A program made the translations under genes and the position numbers. The notes under the pieces were generated by a model. It saw only the letters and a list, made by a program, of their open reading frames with translations, made no database searches and had not been told where the DNA came from. DNA of 64,000 bases from the NCBI GenBank assembly GCA_028583605.1, contig CM053334.1:22902226-22966225 (forward strand). Reading direction: 5' to 3'. Shown piece after piece: positions 56,447-64,000 of the stretch; positions within the stretch are counted from its first letter, which is position 1, and every line of letters begins with the position of its first letter. The DNA comes from Dastarcus helophoroides. Lineage: Eukaryota; Arthropoda; Insecta; Coleoptera; Bothrideridae.

Positions 56447-57225
56447 TAATATTACGGGTACTAGGATTGGAGCGCGAACTCTTGATTATTCTATTAACAT
56501 CAAAGAAGAAATAATTTTATTTTGAAATATGCCGTTATTAGGGCACTCGAATAAAATTGAAGAATATGACAGCCACAAAAATAATAATCTCTGGAAGGGA
56601 CTATCGGAAGGATTGGAGAGTTTCTGCGACGAGTAAGGACAAAAGGATACGTTTGTCACCTTCTACAAGTAATAAATAAGTACACGGGTCCAAAGGCAGG
56701 GCTTTATAATTTTTCCCAAAGAGAGGTTAATAAATTAAAGAAAAGAATTTAATAAATTAATATTTACGATGAGTTTTGTTGAGTGTGGTGCTGTATAATA
56801 AATACAGGAGAAAAGGATCCAATGTAATAATCCAATCCTATCTAAGATCAGAACACCTGTAGTAGCGTGGAGGTTGATTTACCCCGACCAAACGAAAATC
56901 TGTCACCTTTCCTAGAAGGCACACATTTACAATTCTCGAGAATTCATTGGGAATATTGATGAGACTGGATTTTTACATACCACGGCAACGTATTGCTTGA
57001 AAATATCTTATAGATTCCAACAGCTTAGACGAAATATATAATTTAATTTCTTTCGAGCTTTCAAACGGACATTTCTTACTATTTAATAATTTATCTACAA
57101 GAAGCGACACCATAAGGAAATGTCAACATTTTATTGCATTCCATTCGTCATACCTGAGCGATTTTATTTAGATTGTCAAACAACTCATTAATCAGTTTTA
57201 TTCCAAACTTTATTGAGGCATAATT
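56447..57225. other. Unassigned spacer
   Basis: No gene or repeat recognised. 56600-56760 contains mixed sequence and 57000-57220 is AT-rich. Confidence 0.3.
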
Positions 57226-57470
57226 TACTGTAAATAAAAAAAAAATTGTGAAACAATTTTTCCCAAAGTGATCAAAATTTAAAAAAAGTCGAGATTCAAA
57301 AATTTGACAAAAGGTCGAAATTTCCAAAAAAAAAATGTTAGAACTTTCAAAAAAAGAGTTCAAAACTGCAAAAAACGTAAAATTTTTAGAGGTGATATTT
57401 TCAAAAATAAAAACGAGAATTTTCAAAATTTTCAGAAATAGTCAAATCTGAAAAGGCCAAAATGACGGAA
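57226..57470 (+). repeat. AT-rich repeat vocabulary patch
   Basis: Words such as AAAAGGTCGAAATTTCCAAA and GTCGAGATTCAAAAATTTG match the array vocabulary. The minus-strand open frame here is a translation of the repeat. Confidence 0.45.
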
Positions 57471-58974
57471 CTAGAATTGAAAAATGTTATCCAAACCTTC
57501 CTGTGTTATAATTAAAAAATATAAAAAAATGTATTTTTAAATACACACGTTTTTCTACAACCAATCACAAAATGTATGGACTGTGTTGATAATGTCTCAA
57601 GTAAGAAGTATTCATTCGCAATTTGCAATGAGTTGATGACCAACACATATATGAGATCGCCTCGGATCGCGCTAAAATGTTTGATTTCAACCGCAATTGC
57701 TGCATTGGTTCCAATTTAATAAACCTCTGCTAACTCCGAAAATATCTATCGAAATCAAATGATGTAAAAGAGGATCAGCATTCCATCCTTCGGCTAAATC
57801 AAGTTTTTGTCTCGAATAATTGGTTTCTTAAGTATACGAACCCTGTGACCCCCCCTGGTGACCACCAGTTATAAATAATTCGTATTAATCCAATTTGAAT
57901 GTGATATTTCAAGACGATATCTCCGCTTTACTTAAAATGCATCAAAAACCATGTTAGAACTATAACGCATACCTAAAGTGAGTCTATTGTTGCCTCGTTC
58001 CTAGAAAGAGAAACATGAATTTTGATGGCAATTTACCAGAACTCATCCGTCATAGAATTTTATGACCTTCCGAAAAAAAATCAACAGGTCAGAGTTGACT
58101 AGATTTGATAGATAAATCCGAAACCATCGGATGACTTGATTATAAACAAAGACTCATGCACGATGTACAGATGGATGGGGGCGACGAGGGGCGAAGATGT
58201 GACACAACACAGGTATAATAACATATTCAGGTAGCATTTCTACGTTAAAGAAAACCGGCCCATACATCACATCTATAATTGCAACGCAGAGATCAAATCT
58301 TCGTCCATAAATTTGTAAAATAAATACGGCGATCTTGACTTTACGTGCAGCTATGAGATAGACTGCCTTGATTTGATTTTCTTTATCGCCCGTTGACGGT
58401 GTTATGTTATACTTATGATTATTATTCTTTGTTTCTTGCAGGACACCGACGCCAGAACTCGAGTTTACGATGGTTAAATTTTAACATATATTTTATTAGA
58501 AATATTATGCTGCTCGGATTAAGACAGTAGCTATGGTATCTCGGATACATAAATATCATAATTAATTGGCCGTTCTGTGGGTTGAATTACTATTACACTA
58601 TCTGCGCTGTTGAAAAGTATATCCTGCAAACAATGAGCTTTCATGAGAATAAAACTAGCAAAATAAGGAGTTCCGTGCCAATTAGTGGATTAAATGATGA
58701 GCACGCTTGTTACACCTTATATTTTACGGGAAATTCGAACTGGATCGTTTTAGGGAATTATTCGACGAAACTGTTCAACTTAATACAGTTTCGTCTTAGT
58801 AGGTGGCGCTGGTATTAATTTTAGGAAAGCTTCAACTTCATAGCTCTGGATCAGAGCAATCTGAATCTGCTAGAGATGATCGGAATAATAACAATAACCA
58901 TTTGTGCTCCAATAATTGATGACAAGAGAATATTTGGGACAGACTAATTTTTATGATATTTAACTTTAAAAACG
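57471..58974. other. Single-copy-looking spacer with one possible small exon
   Basis: No repeats shared with the rest of the window. At 58442 a strong acceptor (TTATTCTTTGTTTCTTGCAG) precedes a short open frame. No other gene evidence. Confidence 0.3.
58442..58477 (+). CDS. Possible 3'-terminal mini-exon
   Basis: After a textbook pyrimidine-rich tract and CAG, the frame reads DTDARTRVYDG then TAA at 58475-58477. Alternatively GGTTAA supplies a weak splice donor. Only 11 codons, so chance is a real possibility; the product is not recognised. Confidence 0.2.
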   Translation, partial: DTDARTRVYDG

Positions 58975-59085
58975 TTGTTGACACGACCATAGTTGTAGCC
59001 TAAAATTTGCCCAGACAAAAACTCTACGTATTGTTGAAGGTTTCATCAAAATCGGTTGAGCCGTTCCTGAAATTAGTCCGGACAA

Positions 59086-59089
<4 letters not shown>
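58975..59089 (+). repeat. Insect repeat tail preceding the microsatellite
   Basis: CAGACAAAAACTCTACGTAT, GGTTTCATCAAAATCGGTTG and AGCCGTTCCTGAAATTAGT, followed by the CAGA run. The minus-strand counterpart is at 32638-32800. Such sequences are typical of tails of widespread insect retroposons. Confidence 0.5.
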
Positions 59090-59596
<507 letters not shown>

Positions 59597-60459
59597 AAAA
59601 ATTCTAAAATCATCTTTGTGAGTGTTTATAACATTTTAGAAACAAAATAAGCCTATATAAAGGTAGTTATTTTGAAATCACCAACACTTAAATGTTGTAG
59701 TTTTACCTCGAATTTTATTGTTTACTTTTTCCAAAAATTCTGCGTTAATCTGTTTATCTGAATCTCAGAATTATTTCTTTTTGTAAAGGTTTTGGTTTTA
59801 TTCAAATATTTCCATATTTTTCGTAGAATTTGACTGAAAAAAGTTGATGACTACCTAAACTGCCTTATGAAGTCATCATTTCATTCATTTCAAACGCCCT
59901 TAGATCTTTCTTAAGTACATAAATTAAGAAATTTAGACGCTTCGACAAATGCGTGTCTTGTAATACATTTTACGCCGGCTACTACTAAAAGCACATCCAA
60001 TGAAGGTTTAAATTGAAGGTATCCAATACTTTATCGATATAACGAAATTATTATCTCTAACCGACGATAATCGGTAATATTCAGGTAGAAAATTCTGCGA
60101 GCTATAGCGATACATAAAATCGACCACATAGACAGAAGAACATCTGCAATGTAGGTGGCATAATAATACCCTGAAAATCGATTTTGGCGTGAAACAGTTA
60201 TTTACAGATCGATAGATCGCTTTTTTACGAACTCACCCCGGGGCCCAAAACGCCAACAAAGGATTCCACGTGTGACAGTTTTTTTGCACTCGAGCTACAT
60301 TACATGACAGGGGTATATTTTTCAGCTGATTTCGATATAACTGACTCATTATCATCAAAATCAAACCCTAATAATAAATTAAAAAATGAGCAGTTATGGG
60401 GACTGCCGGGAGGAGTGAAAACTTAAAAATGTGGTATAGCAATTTTGTTTTAATTTTCA
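59597..60459. other. Unassigned spacer
   Basis: No gene or repeat recognised; 60220-60300 is locally GC-richer (CACCCCGGGGCCC). Confidence 0.3.
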
Positions 60460-60474
60460 AATTAATTGTAATGT

Positions 60475-60637
60475 TGATGAAACGGACTGGTCCTTGGTTA
60501 TCTTCAAAAATTGAAATAAAAAACTTGTCCCCTGAGTATCTTTCTGAAAATGATAGCTTGGCTGTCGAAACGCGTTAGAACAACCTTTGTTGTGTTTTTT
60601 AATATTTCTTGGTTTCGGGGGACAAATTTTGTATTTC
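60475..60637 (+). mobile_element. Ribozyme-type short retroelement, type copy (163 bp)
   Basis: Bounded by a perfect 15-bp direct repeat AATTAATTGTAATGT (60460-60474 and 60638-60652), which fixes its ends at TGATGAAACGGACTGG and TTGTATTTC. The left part (GGTTATCTTCAAAAATTGAA, CTTGTCCCCTGA) and right part (TTGGTTTCGGGGGACA, TTTTGTATTTC) are partly inverted copies. Between them lies the hammerhead-like core (about 60541-60585: CTGAAAATGATAGC-TTG-GCTGTCGAAACGCGTTAG). No ORF. Size and target duplication fit a retrozyme or a Penelope-derived non-autonomous element. Confidence 0.82.
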
Positions 60638-60900
60638 AATTAATTGTAATGTCAAAAATAAAAATTTCACTTTTAATCGTTTATTTATTTCTACAAAGAA
60701 GTCGTTATTTCTAGGGAAAAAAGCCACATTTATAAAAGGGTCTAATTTTTGGGTTAAAAGTAATAGTTTTCAAATAAAAATAAATACAGAATTCTCAAAA
60801 TTTAAGTTTTTTTCTTCAAATCTAGAGTTTAATCTTGATTTTTATCGATAATTAGAATATTTTTAATAAATATTTGAAATCAAAACGGAAATTTCTTTAA
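60638..60900. other. AT-rich spacer
   Basis: Target-site copy followed by AT-rich DNA; no gene. Confidence 0.35.
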
Positions 60901-61788
60901 TTTCGAGTTTACCTTTTAATTGTTGAAGTTTTCTCCCATATACGTTTGTAATTTCGAAATGGCTATTTTATTTAAAAATTTTAATCTTCAAGCATTATTT
61001 TCGTTTCAAAAACCTTTTTTACAAAGTTCGAACTTTCCAAAATACGACTTTTTTTGGAAATCTTAACTGTTTATAGAATATTAAAATTTTTTATAAAATT
61101 GTCGATATTTTTCAAACTTTTGACTCTTAAAAATTTTGATATTTTACAAAATTCGTCTGTTTTCCAAAATTCCGAATTTTTCAAAAATTTGAAAATTTTT
61201 AAAACGTTTGTTTTTTAAAAGAACGAACCCTTTTCAAAATTTTGAACTTTTATGAAGATTAGTATGGAACTCAAAAGTCAAAATTGTTGTTGACATTTTC
61301 ATTAGAAATCTAGGTTTTTGAAATCAATGAATGAAAGATATCCAAAAAAAGTCGAAACTTTTAAAAAATCGAACTTCTTTAGAAAGCCAGACTAGATATT
61401 TTTAAAATTCAATATTTTCTCAAAACTTCGATTTTTTGAAAATTCCTATTTTTATAAAATTGTGCACTTTGAAAATTCCGACTTTCATAAAGCTTGGCAT
61501 TTTCAAAATATCTAGTCTGGCTTTTTTAAGAAGTTCGATTTTTCAAACTTTCGACTTTTTTGGAAACCTTGCATTACTTAATTTTGAAGACTTAAATTTC
61601 CTATGAAAATTTCAACATTTTGACTTTTAATTCCCTTCAAAATTTCAATTTTTTTTTAAAGTTTAACTTTTTTTCAAAATCTTGAGTTGAATTTTCTTTT
61701 TTGTTGGAACGAACTGGTCCTTGGTTATCTTCAAAAATTGAAATACAAATCTTGTCCCCTGAAACCAAGAAAGATTAAAAAACAGTAT

Positions 61789-61829
61789 CTCTTTGAAGAT
61801 GATAGCTTGGCTGTCGAAACGCGTTAGAG
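61789..61829 (+). ncRNA. Hammerhead-like core, array unit 1
   Basis: CTCT (stem I), TTGAAGA in place of CTGAAGA, an extra T, stem II GATAGC/GCTGTC with loop TTG (61801-61815), GAAA (61816-61819), self-complementary ACGCGT stem III, cleavage-type GTT, then AGAG pairing with CTCT. It deviates from consensus by the extra base before stem II and the C-to-T in the first box, so activity is doubtful in this copy. Confidence 0.5.
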
Positions 61830-62632
61830 CAACCTTTGTTGTGTTTTTTAATCTTTCTTGGTTTCAGGTGACAAGATTTGTATTTCAAAATTCCAATATT
61901 TTTAAAATTCCAAAATGTTTAATTTTTGAACACCTTTTGATAAACACATTCAATTTTTTTTTGAAAATGTCGACGTTTTTTTAAATTTTGACTTTTTCTA
62001 AAATTATAACATTTTTAAAAACTCAGATTTGTCAAATCACAATATTCTTTCAAAGTTTCACTTATCGAATTTTTCAAAATTTTGAATTTTTTAAAACTTT
62101 TGTTTTTTAAAAGATTTTGAACTCTTCAAAATTTTGAACTTTTTTAAAGATTAGTATGGAACTTAAGAGTCAAAATGTTAAAATTTTCACAAGAAATTTA
62201 AGTTTTCAAAATTAATTAATGCAAGATATCCAAAAGTTTGAAAAAATCGAACTTTTTAAAAAAGTCAGACTAGATATTTTTAAAATTCAATATTTTCTCA
62301 AAACTTCGAATTTTTTGAAAATTCCGACTTTCATAAAGCTTGGCATTTTCAAAATATCTAGTCTGGCTTTTTTAAGAAAATCGATTTTTCAAACTTTCGA
62401 CTTTTTTGGAAACCTTGCATTATTTAATTTTGAAGGTTTAAATTTTCTATGAAAATTTCAACATTTTGACTTTTAATTCCTTCAAAATTTCAATTTTGTT
62501 CAAAATTTTAACTTTTTTCAAAATCTTGAGTTGAATTTTCTTTTTTGGTGGAACGAACTGGTCCTTGGTTATCTTCAAAAATTGAAATACAAATCTTGTC
62601 CCCTGAAACCAAGAAAGATTAAAAAACAGTAT

Positions 62633-62673
62633 CTCTTTGAAGATGATAGCTTGGCTGTCGAAACGCGTTAGAG
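62633..62673 (+). ncRNA. Hammerhead-like core, array unit 2
   Basis: Same arrangement and same deviations as the core at 61789-61829, 844 bp downstream, with identical GATAGC-TTG-GCTGTC, GAAACGCGTT and AGAG. Confidence 0.5.
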
Positions 62674-63479
62674 CAACCTTTGTTGTGTTTTTTAATCTTT
62701 CTTGGTTTCAGGTGACAAAATTTGTATTTCAAAATTCCATTATTTTTAAAATTCCAAAATGTTTAATTTTTGAACACCTTTTGATAAACACATTCAATTT
62801 TTTTTTGAAAATGTCGACATTTTTTAAAATTTTGACTTATTCCAAAATTTTAGCATTTTTAAAAACTCAGATTTGTCAAATCACAATATTCTTTCAAAAT
62901 TTCACATATCGAATTTTTCAAAATTTTGAATTTTTTAACTATTGTTTTTTAAAAGATTTTGAACTCTTCAAAATTTCGAACTTTTTTAAAAATTAGTATG
63001 GAACTTAAAAGTCAAAATGTTAAAATTTTCATAAGAAATTTAAGTTTTCAAAATTAATTAATGCAAGATATCCAAAAGTTTGAAAAAATCGAACTTTTTA
63101 AAAAAGTCAGACTAGATATTTTTAAAATTTAATATTTTCTCAAAATTTCGACTTATTTGGAAATTCCGGCTTTTATAAAATGTGGCACTATTAAAATATC
63201 TAGTCTGGCTTTTTTAAAAAGTTCGATTTTTTCAAACTTTCGACTTTTTTTGGAATCTTGCATTACTTTATTTTGAAAATTTAAATTTCTTATGAAGATT
63301 TTATTATTTTGACTTTTAATTCCTTCAAAATTTCAATTTTTCTTCAAAACTTTAACTATTTTCAAAATCTTGTCATTTTTAGAATTCCTTTTTTTTGATG
63401 GAACGAATTGGTCCTTGGTTATTTTCAAAAATTGAAATACAAATCTTGTCCCTGAAACCAAGAAAGGTTAAAAAACAGT

Positions 63480-63523
63480 ATCTCTTTTTGAAGATGATAG
63501 CTTGGCTGTCGAAACGCGTTAGA
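63480..63523 (+). ncRNA. Hammerhead-like core, array unit 3
   Basis: As units 1 and 2, but with extra T residues before GAAGATG (CTCTTTTTGAAG). Stem II, GAAAC, the ACGCGT element and AGAG are preserved, although the flanking AACCTTTG has become AAAATTTG. Confidence 0.45.
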
Positions 63524-64000
63524 GCAAAATTTGTTGTGTTTTTTAATCTTTTATGGTTTCAGGTGACAAGGTTTGTATTTCAAAATTCCCTTATTTATAA
63601 AATTCTGAAATGTTTAATTTTTGAACACTTTTTGATAAACACAGTCAATTTTCTTTTTGAAAATTTCGCCTTTTTTTTAAATTTTGACTTATTTCAAAAA
63701 TTTAACATTTTTGAAAACTCAGATTTGTCAAATCACAAAATTTTTTCAAAGTTTCACTTATCGAATTTCTCAAAATTTTGAATTTTTTAAAACTTTTTTT
63801 TTTAAAGATTTTAAACTCCTTTCAAAATTTTGAACTTTTTTGAAGATGAGTATGAAACTTAAAAGTCAAAATGTTAAAATTTTCATAAGAAATTTAAGTT
63901 TTCAAAATTAATTAATGCAAGATAACCAAAAAAGTCGAAAGTTTGAAAAAATCGAACTTTTTAAAAAGTCAGACTAGATATTTTTGAAATTCAATATTTT

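Larger units (their letters stand above)
60901..64000 (+). repeat. ~847-bp tandem array with a ribozyme hairpin in each unit (runs off the window)
   Basis: GGAACGAAYTGGTCCTTGG recurs at about 61706, 62550 and 63400 (steps 844 and 850); TATGGAACTTAAAAGTCAAA-type anchors recur at about 61264, 62155, 62997 and 63849. Each unit holds (i) the ribozyme-type element with both arms (CAAATCTTGTCCCCTGAAAC / TTTCAGGTGACAAGATTTG) and the hammerhead-like core, and (ii) a second hairpin of AAAAAAGTCAGACTAGATAT with ATATCTAGTCTGGCTTTTTT. Open frames with MKMIAWLSKRVRATFVVF recur once per unit and are translations of the ribozyme core, not genes. Confidence 0.9.

Noticed and set aside
61793..63781. Frames starting MKMIAWLSKRVRATFVVF in three successive units
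   Set aside because: The conserved peptide is simply the ribozyme core and arm (GATAGCTTGGCTGTCGAAAC...) translated once per 847-bp unit.

Overview
The window is AT-rich eukaryotic DNA, almost certainly from an arthropod and most likely an insect. Evidence for this is the set of transposon families (mariner DD34D, two longer-spaced Tc1/mariner relatives, Jockey/CR1-like LINEs, an RNase H-bearing LINE of the I/R1 kind, Gypsy-like solo LTRs), a spliceosomal intron, and the absence of operons or ribosome-binding sites. The order cannot be fixed from sequence alone. No intact cellular gene is visible. The best host-gene candidate is one 3'-terminal exon at 27660-27843; a much weaker one lies at 58442-58477. 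The rest is transposon remnants, satellite-like tandem arrays and unassigned spacer.

Layout. 1-2467: AT-rich repeat X ending in a CAGTGGCGG-type terminus. 2468-4663: repeat Y, a Gypsy-like solo LTR (3696-4015) and a ribozyme-element fragment. 4963-8330: a 3.4-kb element with ~0.8-kb inverted arms, inserted into a ~548-bp tandem array that resumes at 8331-9776. 10920-12560: a ~267-bp tandem array. 12685-21370: LINE relics, a broken mariner (15288-16561) and a three-fold ~1.4-kb tandem duplication mixing RNase H LINE pieces with expanded ribozyme-derived repeats. 21608-25660: a 4-kb hAT-like non-autonomous element that carries a younger inverted-repeat retroelement with two hammerhead ribozymes. 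25661-27565: repeat Y and duplicated LINE-A fragments. 27660-32600: candidate exon, spacer, repeat X and a ribozyme element. 33026-34409: long-inverted-repeat element. 34550-34909: second solo LTR. 35590-41760: ~437-bp tandem array interrupted by an 892-bp element flanked by TTA. 42650-43965: best LINE-A copy. 44678-46908: nearly complete DD41D-type transposon with ~421-bp inverted repeats. 48659-51300: repeat X. 52700-53541: LINE-C 3' end. 53728-56444: a second Tc1-like transposon whose transposase gene has an intron. 59090-59596: a long CAGA microsatellite. 60475-60637: a 163-bp ribozyme-type element with a perfect 15-bp target duplication. 60900-64000: a ~847-bp tandem array in which every unit carries the same ribozyme hairpin.

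The most interesting theme is the self-cleaving RNA motif. One family carries a textbook type I hammerhead, present as an inverted pair and bounded by a 13-bp target duplication. A second, more numerous family has a hammerhead-like core with a self-complementary ACGCGT stem III. It occurs as short palindromic retroelements, as tandem satellites and as degenerate expansions. Both resemble Penelope-like elements or retrozymes in layout, but no reverse transcriptase of that class is present here.
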